Source of the DNA: Brochothrix campestris | Lineage (GTDB): Bacteria > Bacillota > Bacilli > Lactobacillales > Listeriaceae | NCBI RefSeq assembly: GCF_046058945.1 | Contig: NZ_CP175511.1 | Span: 310,001 to 374,000, forward strand | Reading direction: 5' to 3' | DNA length: 64,000 bases | Shown: positions 24,678-33,047 of the stretch, piece after piece | Numbering within the stretch: position 1 is the stretch's first letter | Layout: each line of letters opens with the position of its first letter | The notes under the pieces: generated by a model | The model's input: the letters and a program-made list of their open reading frames with translations, nothing else | Database searches by the model: none | What the model was told of the DNA's origin: nothing | Made by a program: the position numbers and the translations under genes

Positions 24678-24947
24678 ATGAAATTAGATTACAGTGAAAC
24701 ATGTATTTCAACGACCGCACCCGAAAGTTACGACTTTGACCGATACAATTTTGAGTATCGCACAGGTCTTTCCACGAAAGAATGTTCCATCACCATCGAC
24801 TTTAAAAACAATGAAATTAGAGGCGATATGATTGCTTATGGTTCGTGGTGGGAATTAGAAGTTTTTGAATGTTTCCCTTATCTCGAGTTCGTTTTAGAGA
24901 ATAAACAAAGCAGACGAAGTTTTGAAGCTATCCTAGATAAACTATGA
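24678..24947 (+). CDS. Hypothetical protein (89 aa)
   Basis: A small acidic protein with a good GGGAGAG ribosome site. It has alternating beta-strand-like segments (CSITIDFKNNEIRGDMIAYG) and an aromatic YGSWWELEVFECFPYLEF stretch. Its stop codon abuts the IS30 end at 24947, so the native C-terminus might have been altered by the insertion. No family is recognised. Confidence 0.5.
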   Translation: MKLDYSETCISTTAPESYDFDRYNFEYRTGLSTKECSITIDFKNNEIRGDMIAYGSWWELEVFECFPYLEFVLENKQSRRSFEAILDKL

Positions 24948-25987
24948 TTTGTCAAATTAAGTTGGACAATTGTTCTTCATTTACGTCACTCAAAAACACT
25001 TCCAATGGTGTCCGGTAGTTTAATGATTTTCTTGGGATGTGATTTCTTTTTGAAGCAACAGCTGAACTGAAGTTTTGGTCAACTTGGTTAAAGTCCATCT
25101 TTTTCGGGAAGCCATTTCGACGCAAAATGCCATTAGAATTTTCGTTTAGACCGCGTTGTGAAGGTGTTCCAGGATCCGCAAAATAGATAGAGATATCATT
25201 CGAGTTACTCATTTCTTTCCAGTTTGAGAATTCTTTTCCACAATCAAACGTGATTGATTTAAACATATGTTCGGGAATAGATTTTAACCAAGCAGTCGTT
25301 GCTTTTTCGATATCTGCTGCTTTTAATGTGATTATCACTTTTGAAAGTCGCTCAACTAACGTGATAACAGCACTTTTATGATGAACACCGACAATTGTAT
25401 CACCTTCCAAGTGTCCAAATTCTTGATTGAATTGCGTATAATCAGTCAATCGTTCCGAAATATTACGCTTAAATGCTTGCCTTCCGCGACGTTCGTTGTG
25501 TCCGTTTGGCTTACGTTTACCTTTCATTGGTAGCTTTGTGATATCGAAGTCGTTCGCTTTAAATAGGCGATAGAGCGTTCTAACAGAACATGAGATAGGT
25601 ATCTCAGCACGACCAATAATCACATCAGGTGTCCAGCCTTTAGCTGTCATTTTCTGAATGTAAGTTTGTTGATCCGTACTTAAAATGATAGGTCGTCTGC
25701 CACAATATGTTTTATTTTCTTTGTATTTTTGATAATAATCACTGGCTGAGGAACCTTTCTTAAAAAAATTGTAGACATTATAAATCGTTTGTCTTGAACG
25801 TCCTAGTCTCTTCAATCCGGTTAAAACAGATTGTTTCGTTTGGAAATAGGCTTCTATCATTACAAGTACATTTGGTGTAGAGATGTTTATAGGTCATTTG
25901 TCTTCACTCCTAATAATTCTTTGGTCGGAACTATTTTGAGTGTCGCACAAATGACTTTTTTATTTGTCTAGCTTAATTTTACTATCG
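24947..25987 (-). mobile_element. IS30-family element
   Basis: One transposase gene fills the unit. The ends share AAATTAAG-Y-T-R-GACAA in inverted orientation (left near 24954, right near 25968-25982), the type of end seen in IS30 relatives. Boundaries are approximate and no target duplication was identified. Confidence 0.75.
24952..25897 (-). pseudogene. IS30-family transposase, frameshifted near the N-terminus
   Basis: The main frame (from 25860) encodes 302 aa with the IS30 DDE core: HLEGDTIVGVHH, SITFDCGKEFSNW, and the GLNENSNGILRR region with Glu. The natural start is ATG 25897 (after GGAGTG), which would give MTYKHL and then -x-LVMIEAYFQTKQ. An extra T in CTCTACACC (about 25878) throws this frame out after six codons. 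Internal initiation at the second ATG would lose about 13 residues before the HTH, so partial activity is possible. Confidence 0.75.
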
Positions 25988-25995
25988 GCGATATG

Positions 25996-26022
25996 AAAAA
26001 AAGGAGTGGATTTCTCCACTCC
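25996..26022 (-). terminator. Terminator of the relBE-type operon
   Basis: On the reverse strand GGAGTGGA and TCCACTCC form a stem followed by seven T, 57 bases after the toxin gene stop. Confidence 0.75.
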
Positions 26023-26078
26023 CTAAAAGTCTAACTTTTGGGGATCACTACATAACTTGATTATACAATTAGTCTTTT

Positions 26079-26354
26079 TTATTTATATACTTCTGTACGA
26101 TGACCAATTTCTAAAACTAGAATAGTTATAGTATCATCATCTATGTTTGCTAATAAACGATAATCGCCTATTCTATATCGCCATTGACCACTTTTATTTC
26201 CTACTAAACCTTTTCCGTGAATTCTAGGAGAATCAGTTCCTTCTAAGTTTTTAGAAATCCAAGATAATATAAGACGAGCTTGATGTTTATCTATTTTTTT
26301 TAGTGATTTTTGTGCATTTTTTTCATATCGAACGGTGTATGTTCTATCCATCAT
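26079..26354 (-). CDS. relE: RelE/ParE-family toxin
   Basis: The 91-aa protein shows the RelE fold signature: YTVRYEKNAQKSLKKIDK, a central GNKSGQWRYRIGDYRLLANI block with the basic and aromatic residues of mRNA-cleaving RelE toxins, and a final EIGHRTEVYK. It would cleave mRNA at the ribosome when freed from its antitoxin. Its ATG overlaps the antitoxin stop by 4 bases (ATGA). The pair is probably a plasmid or element maintenance module. Confidence 0.88.
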   Translation of the reverse strand: MMDRTYTVRYEKNAQKSLKKIDKHQARLILSWISKNLEGTDSPRIHGKGLVGNKSGQWRYRIGDYRLLANIDDDTITILVLEIGHRTEVYK

Positions 26355-26572
26355 AATCCTAATTCTAGAAGCATATCTTGGTGTGAGATACTTTCGTCAT
26401 TTAATTCATGAGCTTTGATTGTTTTGTTATATAAATCCATATCAATTTGATCTTCTAATCCTTCTAATAATTTAGTTCTAGCCAGTTCTGATAAACTTAA
26501 TCCATTTAAATCAGCCATAGATTGAATGAATGATTTTTCCTCATCAGAAACTCTAAATGTAACGGTACTCAT
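26351..26572 (-). CDS. relB: RelB/DinJ-like antitoxin
   Basis: The 73-aa protein starts MSTVTFRVSDEEKSFIQSMA, a ribbon-helix-helix DNA-binding domain, and has an acidic helical tail (DQIDMDLYNK) that should bind the toxin. It precedes the toxin gene and overlaps it. AGGAGG lies 7 bases upstream. A 15-bp inverted repeat upstream is the probable operator. Confidence 0.87.
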   Translation of the reverse strand: MSTVTFRVSDEEKSFIQSMADLNGLSLSELARTKLLEGLEDQIDMDLYNKTIKAHELNDESISHQDMLLELGL

Positions 26573-26584
26573 ATAAAAAACCTC

Positions 26585-26633
26585 CTTGTGTACATTTGTT
26601 CTACGTTTCTATTGTATTACAAATGTACACAAG
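26585..26633 (-). promoter_or_regulatory. Inverted-repeat operator upstream of relB
   Basis: CTTGTGTACATTTGT (26585-26599) and its exact complement (26619-26633) flank a 19-bp spacer holding a reverse-strand TACAAT, a candidate -10 box. The site overlaps the antitoxin promoter region and suits autorepression by the RHH antitoxin. Confidence 0.65.
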
Positions 26634-26727
26634 AAGTCAAATTTATAATAGTTAACATAAGTGACGTTATCACAAGTAAATAATTTAAATCATGAATTGC
26701 AAGAATAAGTTAGCCATCCGTATCAAA

Positions 26728-26945
26728 TCATGATAGTAAGTTTACTTTTTCATTTGTGAACAACTGAAGTTTTGTAATTTCTTCTGAAAATAGTTCTTTT
26801 GGTGTTTGGAATCCTAAAATCCGACGTGGTAACTTATTCATCCATGTTTGAATCCGTTGGACAAGTCGAGCGCTTATCGGACTTATAGAACGTCCTTTTG
26901 GAATGAATCATTCGAAGATTTCAATTACCTCTTTCACGATAGAAC
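26728..26945 (-). pseudogene. C-terminal remnant of a second IS30-family transposase
   Basis: The reverse strand encodes IPKGRSISPISARLVQRIQT followed by LPRRILGFQTPKELF, the C-terminal end of an IS30 transposase. It is out of frame with the few upstream codons and the rest of the gene is missing. It truncates the conjugation hydrolase gene to its right. It differs from the IS30 element at 24947. Confidence 0.75.
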
Positions 26946-26989
26946 CACTAGTTTAGTACCATTTTATCTTGGTACAAACGTTTTAAACA

Positions 26990-27721
26990 CATTGTTTAAA
27001 ACACCTTAAAACCTTTGCCAGCAATGACTTTAAAGTCGATGCGACTAAGGCTGGACATGATCCCTCACCGACTAATGAAGGCGATGTAAACATTTCATCC
27101 GTCTTATATCAGTTTCCGTCGTTTGGCCCATGGCTCAAAAAAGAACGCAATGGAAAATGGTCAGAAGAAGCCAATTATTACTTCTATAAAAATGTCGTAC
27201 CAGGCTTTGGTGCAGGACCAGGGGATAAAGATTATTTCAAAAACATCCTCCAATACTATGATTGTAGCAGTGGTAATCTCGTTGGTGGTGGCACAGGGAA
27301 GTACATTATTCCCGTAGATAATCCGATTGCAAGCTCAGTTTTTGTTGATTGAATCAATCCAGTGACAGGTCAAAGGGAACAACATAAAGGCTTGGACTTT
27401 GCACAACCGATGAATTCAGCTGTTAAAGCGGCTGATGATGGCGTGGTTATTTTTGCCGGAATGGGAAGTAATAGTAATGGCTTTAATAATTATGGTAATG
27501 TGGTGTTGCTGGAACATAAACAAAGTAAAGAATGGACACTCTACGCCCATCAAAATGAGGTCAGTGTAACGAAAGTTCAAGAAGTGAAACAAGGTCGAGT
27601 CATGGGTAAAGTGTGCAATACAGGGCAATCAATAGGGGCTCATTTGCATTTTGAAATTAGAAAAGAACAATGGGGCGGACAAATTGACCCCGCACCAATT
27701 TTAGGTATAACCGGAAAGTAG
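26990..27721 (+). pseudogene. Conjugation-type cell-wall hydrolase, M23 peptidase end, broken
   Basis: One frame carries ASNDFKVDATKAGHDPSP, the FPSFGPWLKKERNGKW segment, a TGA at 27350-27352 where Trp is expected (VD-x-INPVTGQ), and then an M23/LytM domain. That domain has QHKGLDFAQP and the metal-site HLHFEI near the end. The N-terminal part is lost at the IS30 remnant. Such multi-domain hydrolases open the wall for conjugation machinery (PrgK/TcpG/CwlT type). The 119-aa M23 part from 27362 is open, but secretion signals are missing. Confidence 0.75.
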
Positions 27722-27728
27722 GGAGAAA

Positions 27729-28240
27729 ATGAAGAACAAAGTCGTAATTGTTATAGCTGTGGTATTCGTCTTGTTTTTAATCAGTCGCTTAATTAGCGTT
27801 ACGAATAGTAATGACGCTCTGCAAGTCCGCAATCAAAAGAATGAAAAAGAAAGCAAGGCAAAAGATAGCGAGCTGAAAAAATTCCGTTCGCTTGCGAAAG
27901 TTGAAGAAGAACCCGCAAAACCGCTCGATGAAATGAAGACAATCAAAGACATTAATTATCAATTGATGGAGGCGCTGTTTGCCTATGATTCACTCGAAAA
28001 ACGCGACCAGAAAATGAGCCTTATTTGTTAGAAGCAACAAAGAATGAAATGACACGCTACAAAAGTAATTATGTGAAAAGTGATGCCAGTTCCTTGCTCA
28101 TATCGAGTGAAGGGTTTGTGGCCAGGTCATTATTTAATGATCATGAAATCAATGTCATTAATGAAGTTAAGTCTGACCTTTTGCAAGCGGAATATCAATT
28201 AAACAAATCACACAGGCACAAACAAAAGTCAAGCAAGTGA
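27729..28240 (+). pseudogene. Conjugation-associated membrane-anchored protein (PrgL/TcpC-like), frameshifted
   Basis: The first frame encodes a TM (VVIVIAVVFVLFLISRLI) and an extracellular helical part. Near 28000 the frame shifts, and the second frame continues RPENEPYLLEATKNEMTRYK and ends in KSDLLQAEYQL. A second shift near 28195 is likely because another frame reads ITQAQTKVKQVNRAVP. The position directly after an M23 hydrolase matches the order in pheromone-plasmid conjugation loci. Function inferred from context. Confidence 0.55.
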
Positions 28241-28646
28241 ATCGCGCAGTGCCACACCAAAAGGGAGCTATGGTTTAGGGTTTGCCTTCGGGACATCGAA
28301 TCCAGGCACACTATTACCGTTTAAACCAATTACAGCCAATAGTTATTGGATTTCAAACGTCAATGACCCGCAGTATAATACATGGCAGGAACGGAGTTCG
28401 TCTAATCAGGCGGATGAGCATTTAATTGATTATCCGACCCAGTATCAATATGCCATCACTATTAACTATAATGGAGGTGTCGGTGGCGGTTCGGCTTTCT
28501 TTTTACATGTGAGTAATGGAGCAGCAACAGCAACAGCTGGTTGTATAGCTGTTCCACAAGCAACAATGGCACAATTAATGCAACGCATTCATAGTGGTGC
28601 GAAAATCATTAATGTAAACACGGAAGCAGAGCTTGCTAATTATTAA
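28239..28646 (+). pseudogene. L,D-transpeptidase (YkuD-like) C-terminal fragment
   Basis: The frame reads SATPKGSYGLGFAFGTSNPG and later SAFFLHVSNG, ATAGCIAVP, the HxxxG...TxGC(I/V) catalytic pattern of L,D-transpeptidases with its Cys nucleophile. There is no start codon or signal sequence; the 5' end is fused to the preceding decayed gene. Length is about 135 codons. It may be a wall-modifying enzyme of the conjugative module. Confidence 0.6.
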
Positions 28647-28662
28647 CGAAGGAGGAAGAAAA

Positions 28663-28854
28663 ATGAAATTTTTAAAGTACATTGTAATGGTGATTATTTT
28701 TATAGTGGGGGTTATTTGTTTTAAGCAGTTGGATTATCCGTTTTCAGCAGAAGATATGAGTCAAAACTATCATATCGCTGTTTATGTCATTAAAAACGTC
28801 TATATCATCTTAGGGATTGTACTCGGCTATTTAATGCTATTCAATCGTAAATAA
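28663..28854 (+). CDS. Small two-TM membrane protein
   Basis: The 63-aa protein (MKFLKYIVMVIIFIVGVICF...) has two TM stretches, the second NVYIILGIVLGYLMLF. GGAGGAAG lies 6 bases before ATG 28663. It is the last gene of the decayed transfer region. Function unknown. Confidence 0.6.
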   Translation: MKFLKYIVMVIIFIVGVICFKQLDYPFSAEDMSQNYHIAVYVIKNVYIILGIVLGYLMLFNRK

Positions 28855-28870
28855 GACTGTGCTACATAAA

Positions 28871-28901
28871 AAAGTACTAAACCATCGCGGTTTACTACTT
28901 T
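28871..28901 (+). terminator. Hairpin after small membrane gene
   Basis: AAAGTA-C-TAAACC pairs with GGTTTA-C-TACTTT around ATCGC. It marks the end of the accessory region. Confidence 0.6.
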
Positions 28902-29001
28902 CAGACTGAAGATAAACGCTGTTCTAGGTCGTCAATGCATGCATTCTCGGAGTCGAATACCATCTGTACACTCACCTCGAAGGCTCGTTTTTCATACAAT
29001 G

Positions 29002-29106
29002 AGAGGATATAACAGCGTTTCTATTTAGCCTTATCAGCTCGTAAACAAAGTCACTGTAATAGAATTTTAAAGAAAATGAAGTCTGTTTAGACTTTGTCTA
29101 CAATCT
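29002..29106 (+). repeat. Dispersed intergenic repeat, copy R1
   Basis: This segment runs from GAGAGGATATAACAGCG to TTTGTCTACAATCT and aligns along its length with 36931-37035 (R2). Its 3' part also aligns with 63271-63340 (R3). A hairpin with a T-run follows R1 and R2. Confidence 0.65.
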
Positions 29107-29108
29107 AC

Positions 29109-29138
29109 GACAACCTAATATTAGGTTGTCGTTTTTTT
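29109..29138 (+). terminator. Terminator after repeat R1
   Basis: ACAACCTAA and TTAGGTTGT form a stem followed by T8. It overlaps the last codons of the reverse-strand regulator. Confidence 0.75.
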
Positions 29139-30614
29139 TGCACGAGGCCTTTGAGTGGGCTGACGGTAGAGTTGGTTGAGTCGTTGCACTAAACGAAACT
29201 GTTCGGCTTCATCGGGCAATGAAGGCCAGTAGTGAAAGACAGCGTCAGGATAGGCATCTTCTAACGCACTTAGTTTGAAATCCGCGATATAAAAATCAAC
29301 TTCGGCAGACGGATGATTAATAAAGCTCAAATCAACCTGTGATAAGCGTTGGATTTTTTTCTTTAAAGTGGCATATTGGAGGCTGTTCACTTTGGATAAC
29401 AAACAGATATTAACGGATCGTTCAGTCGTATCGATTAATTCTCGTAGTAAGAAGAAATAGTTAATTTTCATCGTATCAGACAAGGTACGACTGTTTTCTT
29501 TTTGTAAAAAGTTATAAAAGTTATCGCACATACTATAAAGTAAGGGATAGTTTTTTTTTAACAGACTGACATTGAAATCCATGCGAAAATGATTAGTAGA
29601 ACCCTTGAATAGCCTCGTATGGGTATCGATTGCGGTTAAGTTTATCAGTAAGTAAAAATACTCAGTGGCAGCTAACGGCTGTTTAAAAAAGCGGGCATAT
29701 AGGTTGATAAAACGTTTGGTTTGTTGGGAAACATGTTCTAAAAAAAGCTGTACAGGTAATTTTTCGCGTTTGATGTAATCTAAGGGATAGGTATTGTTGG
29801 CGAGCAAGCTCATATAAAAGAAATTTGTTTCGGCCCGCAGTTGTTTTGGCGAAAGGTTTGTTAATAATAACGTTTGAATCTGAGTTAAAATATCTGTCGC
29901 AACTGTAGTTGAGAAGGCGTGCGGATAATCTTCTTGCAGAGGCACATAAAACCCTTGCGTAATACGTGTTAAAGTGACGGCGAGATAAGAGCGTAACTTA
30001 AGGGAAAAAGAATAGGGGAGTTCGGGATGGATCTTCTTTATAAAGGCTAGCACAGCATTAATGGGGGCATGTTCAACTTTATGTGCGAACGCAAGCGAAA
30101 AATGATAACCTTCAGTGAAAAGACAGTGAAAAAAGTAGCGGATTTGGTGTTCTTCACCGATAATTCGTTCTTTTTTTGTTAAATCAATGTGTAAGTTGAA
30201 ATCAGCTAACAGTATTTTTAAGCGTTTCATTTTACGATAAAAAGTCCCTTTTGCTAAAAAACGTTCTTCGGTAAACTTTTGTAAATCAATAAAATCATCA
30301 TTGAATAACTCGATTAAGAATTGGAAAAGAACATTATTTTTTAAATAATAGGCTAAGAAAAAATCAAGAGAAAATGCATCTGAAAGCTCGATATGTAGTT
30401 CATTGTTGACATATTTAAAGGTCAGGTAAGTTTCCCAGTTGTTTTGTTTACTCGTTTCAGACAAGTCAGCAAGTATTTTTAATAGTTTACGTCGCTCCCA
30501 TTGCAAATCGTTGAGCATGTCTTGAATCGTTATTTTTGATAGCGATTTTTTTTCGGAAAAATAGCGCAAACAGAATAAGCTGTTTTTATCATGGTTATCA
30601 AGTAATTTATGCAT
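29121..30614 (-). CDS. Mga-like transcriptional regulator of WxL cluster 1
   Basis: The 497-aa protein (MHKLLDNHDKNSLFCLRYFS) is one of three paralogs in this window. The ATG at 30614 is chosen because AAGGAG lies 8 bases before it and the other two paralogs start MHKLLDKE and MHKILDKQ. It has an N-terminal winged helix, the Mga-type HTH FLAKGTFYRKMKRLKILLAD (about residues 110-130) and IGEEHQIRYFFHCLF. A PRD-like middle and an EIIB-like C-terminus (VNICLLSKVNSLQ...VDFYIADFKLSALE) follow. Such proteins activate surface-protein genes in Gram-positives. It is transcribed away from cluster 1, which it probably controls. Confidence 0.8.
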   Translation of the reverse strand: MHKLLDNHDKNSLFCLRYFSEKKSLSKITIQDMLNDLQWERRKLLKILADLSETSKQNNWETYLTFKYVNNELHIELSDAFSLDFFLAYYLKNNVLFQFLIELFNDDFIDLQKFTEERFLAKGTFYRKMKRLKILLADFNLHIDLTKKERIIGEEHQIRYFFHCLFTEGYHFSLAFAHKVEHAPINAVLAFIKKIHPELPYSFSLKLRSYLAVTLTRITQGFYVPLQEDYPHAFSTTVATDILTQIQTLLLTNLSPKQLRAETNFFYMSLLANNTYPLDYIKREKLPVQLFLEHVSQQTKRFINLYARFFKQPLAATEYFYLLINLTAIDTHTRLFKGSTNHFRMDFNVSLLKKNYPLLYSMCDNFYNFLQKENSRTLSDTMKINYFFLLRELIDTTERSVNICLLSKVNSLQYATLKKKIQRLSQVDLSFINHPSAEVDFYIADFKLSALEDAYPDAVFHYWPSLPDEAEQFRLVQRLNQLYRQPTQRPRAKKTTT

Positions 30615-30811
30615 GTCAACACTCCTTCCTAGCATAGATATTAAAGGGTACTCGTCAATGATGTGTTCAATATATGGTCTTTTTGACAGCATTTATGTGA
30701 ATAGGATGGTTACTTAATACGGGGTATATTTGTTTTAGCCAGTAATAAATGATTAGTTTGCGACTAAGAAGTAATCGTTTATGCTTGCAGTTAAAGAGGA
30801 GGGAGGCTTGG

Positions 30812-30853
30812 ATGGAATATATTAAACCAAGTGAAGGTGTTGTTAATGAATGA
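30812..30853 (+). CDS. 13-aa leader peptide coupled to the DUF916 gene
   Basis: After a very strong AGAGGAGGGAGG, ATG 30812 opens a 13-codon frame (MEYIKPSEGVVNE) whose stop overlaps the DUF916 start as ATGA at 30850. The DUF916 start lacks a good site of its own. Ribosomes finishing the leader would reinitiate on it, so the peptide may act as a coupling or regulatory leader. Confidence 0.5.
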   Translation: MEYIKPSEGVVNE

Positions 30854-31887
30854 TTTTTAAAAGACTGAGTGGATGGCTTTTTTTAGTGAGTCTTGTGATC
30901 TTGTTGTTGTGTTACAGGCAAGTGGGTGCGAGTTCTTTCAATTTTGCAGTCGAAATTGAAAAACCGGCCAATCAAAAGGATGCTAAAAAAGGTTATTTTG
31001 ATTTATTAGTATCATCAGGACAAACGCAACAATTAAAGGTGAAATTGACGAATTCAACGAATAAAGCGGTTACGATTCGTCCGAAAATTGCGAGTGCGAC
31101 GACCAATAACAGCGGAGTTGTTGATTATAGTCCGAGTAAAAAGAAGCGTGATGCCACGATGCCTTATGATGTAACGAAATGGCTAACAGTGCCACGTGAA
31201 ATTACGATAGCAGCAGATTCGACTTATCTGTTGCCCATCGAGGTGGCAATCCCAGATGAAAAATTTAGTGGTACTGTTGTGGCCGGATTGACGTTGACTG
31301 AAGAACGACCGGAGACGAAGGCATCAACGGGTGATGGTGGGATGGCAATCGATAATCGTTATGCCTATGTTGTCGGATTCGAACTACGTCAATCAACCGA
31401 AAAAATCACACCGCAACTTGAATTGAAAAAGGTGTTTGCGAGTCAGCGTAATTATCGTAATATTGTCGCAGCTACGATTCAAAATAAGACGTCGACCTTT
31501 GTGAATCAACTGCAAGTCGAGGGGCAAGTAACGCGAAAAGGCCAAACAAAGGTATTGTATGAAAGCAGTACTACGATGATGCAGATGGCGCCTAATACGA
31601 ACTTTGATTATCCAATTGCCTTAGGTGAAGGGGAACGATTACAAGCGGGTGACTACACTTTGAAAATGACAGCTTCATCGTTTAAAGAGAAATGGCAGTG
31701 GCAAAAAGATTTCACAATTACAAGTGCTAAGGCAAAAGAGTATAACGATACGGACGTGACTGTTCAGAACAGTTATTTTTGGTTTTATAGCGGTGGGATT
31801 AGCGTCGCGTTGTTTTTAATTGGTTTATGGCTTTATTTAAGGAAGAAGCGTCAACAAAACAGAGGAGGAAGTAATGATGAAAAATGA
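30850..31887 (+). CDS. DUF916/DUF3324 protein (WxL-interacting), cluster 1
   Basis: The 345-aa protein has a signal peptide, an N-terminal DUF916 domain (FNFAVEIEKPANQ, KKGYFDLLVS), a second DUF3324 domain (MAIDNRYAYVVGFELRQ, then ASQRNYRNIVAATIQNK) and a C-terminal TM (FYSGGISVALFLIGLWLYL) with a basic tail. Family members tether WxL proteins and peptidoglycan at the membrane. It overlaps the next WxL gene by 14 bases. Its paralog is at 44946-45986. Confidence 0.9.
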   Translation: MIFKRLSGWLFLVSLVILLLCYRQVGASSFNFAVEIEKPANQKDAKKGYFDLLVSSGQTQQLKVKLTNSTNKAVTIRPKIASATTNNSGVVDYSPSKKKRDATMPYDVTKWLTVPREITIAADSTYLLPIEVAIPDEKFSGTVVAGLTLTEERPETKASTGDGGMAIDNRYAYVVGFELRQSTEKITPQLELKKVFASQRNYRNIVAATIQNKTSTFVNQLQVEGQVTRKGQTKVLYESSTTMMQMAPNTNFDYPIALGEGERLQAGDYTLKMTASSFKEKWQWQKDFTITSAKAKEYNDTDVTVQNSYFWFYSGGISVALFLIGLWLYLRKKRQQNRGGSNDEK

Positions 31888-32668
31888 TAAGAAGTGTTTG
31901 ATAGTCACAAGTTTAGTTGGTTTAGGTACAATGGGATTACTTGTAAATACGGCCGAAGTCAAGGCTGCTGAAACAGGAGCAAATTACCAAAGTAATGGAG
32001 CGGTTCGATTTATACCAAATACTGATCCCGTCGATCCGGTTGATCCAACCGATCCGACTGAGCCAGTTGATCCGATTGACCCAACGGATCCAGAAGGTCC
32101 TAATCCAGGGACACCAGGTCCTTTAAGTATTGATTTTGCCTCTAGTTTTGACTTTGGCGTGAATCAAATTTCATCAGTTGATGCACTGTATTATGCAAAT
32201 CCGCAACGTTATCAAGTAGCTGGGAAAGAAACACCAAACTATGTGCAAATATCCGATAATCGCGGCTTATCGGCAGGATGGCAGTTACATGTGAAGCAAG
32301 ACACACAATTCAAAAATGATGATGCCAGATACAATGAGTTAAAAGGGGCTGTTATCACAATTAAAGATAGTGAGGCGGTTTCGAATACAGTCGCGGTTGA
32401 AGCGCCGACTGTTTCTAAGAAAGTCACTCTTCAACCAGGGGAGGCGGTGCCGGTAATGGCTGCGACGAAAGGAGCTGGTGACGGCACGTGGATTAGTCGC
32501 TTTGGGAAACTTGAACAAGTCGCAGAAAAACAAGCGGATGGTTCAGTAAAACAAGTTACTAAAAACACATCTGTGCAATTGGCGGTGCCGGGAAGTACGC
32601 CCAAGTCAGCAGTGGAATATCGTTCACGCTTGACTTGGGTACTAGCGGAAGTTAACAGCAATGACTAA
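31874..32668 (+). CDS. WxL-domain surface protein, cluster 1, first
   Basis: The 264-aa protein has a signal peptide ending VKAAE and a DPVDPTDPTEP-type Pro/Asp linker (about residues 50-80). The WxL domain follows: LSIDFASSFDFG, VQISDNRG with AGWQLHV, and the final LTWVLAEV. The two W-x-L motifs form the domain that binds peptidoglycan without covalent bonds. GAGGAGG precedes the ATG. It is translationally coupled to the DUF916 gene. Confidence 0.92.
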   Translation: MMKNDKKCLIVTSLVGLGTMGLLVNTAEVKAAETGANYQSNGAVRFIPNTDPVDPVDPTDPTEPVDPIDPTDPEGPNPGTPGPLSIDFASSFDFGVNQISSVDALYYANPQRYQVAGKETPNYVQISDNRGLSAGWQLHVKQDTQFKNDDARYNELKGAVITIKDSEAVSNTVAVEAPTVSKKVTLQPGEAVPVMAATKGAGDGTWISRFGKLEQVAEKQADGSVKQVTKNTSVQLAVPGSTPKSAVEYRSRLTWVLAEVNSND

Positions 32669-32691
32669 CGAGCGTAAAGGGAGGACTAAAG

Positions 32692-33012
32692 ATGCGCATA
32701 ATTAACAGCGTTATTCTCATAGTGATGATAAGCCTTTGTGGACAGGTTAATGCGGTAGTTGCCTCAGTCGATACTAGTTATCAGTCACAGGTGGTAACAG
32801 GTTTTTATGGGAAGTATGTTTTTTCTGAGCCGACGGGACAAAGTACAGCGCAACCGAATGCGTCATCCATGGAGCTGCCTAGTCATTTACCGATGACAGG
32901 CGATACACAGACGGGATTATTATTTACAGCCGACCTGCTTATCATAGCGAGTTTGACTAGGGGTATTCAAATAATCGAACAAGCGCAACGAAATCAGCGA
33001 ATGATAACATGA
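32692..33012 (+). CDS. Small LPXTG-type protein (LPMTGD), cluster 1
   Basis: The 106-aa protein has a signal peptide, SYQSQVVTGFYGKYVF, a short linker and the sorting motif LPMTGD followed by a hydrophobic segment. The tail after the membrane part is longer and less basic than usual. Similar small LPXTG proteins occur in WxL clusters. GGGAGG lies upstream. It is probably wall-anchored by sortase. Confidence 0.75.
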   Translation: MRIINSVILIVMISLCGQVNAVVASVDTSYQSQVVTGFYGKYVFSEPTGQSTAQPNASSMELPSHLPMTGDTQTGLLFTADLLIIASLTRGIQIIEQAQRNQRMIT

Positions 33013-33047
33013 AGTAACAAAAATAGCGAAAAAAGGGAGCGATATAA

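Noticed and set aside
1..28860. A complete prophage
   Set aside because: No capsid, tail, terminase or phage lysis cassette is present; the M23 and L,D-transpeptidase pieces fit a transfer locus better.
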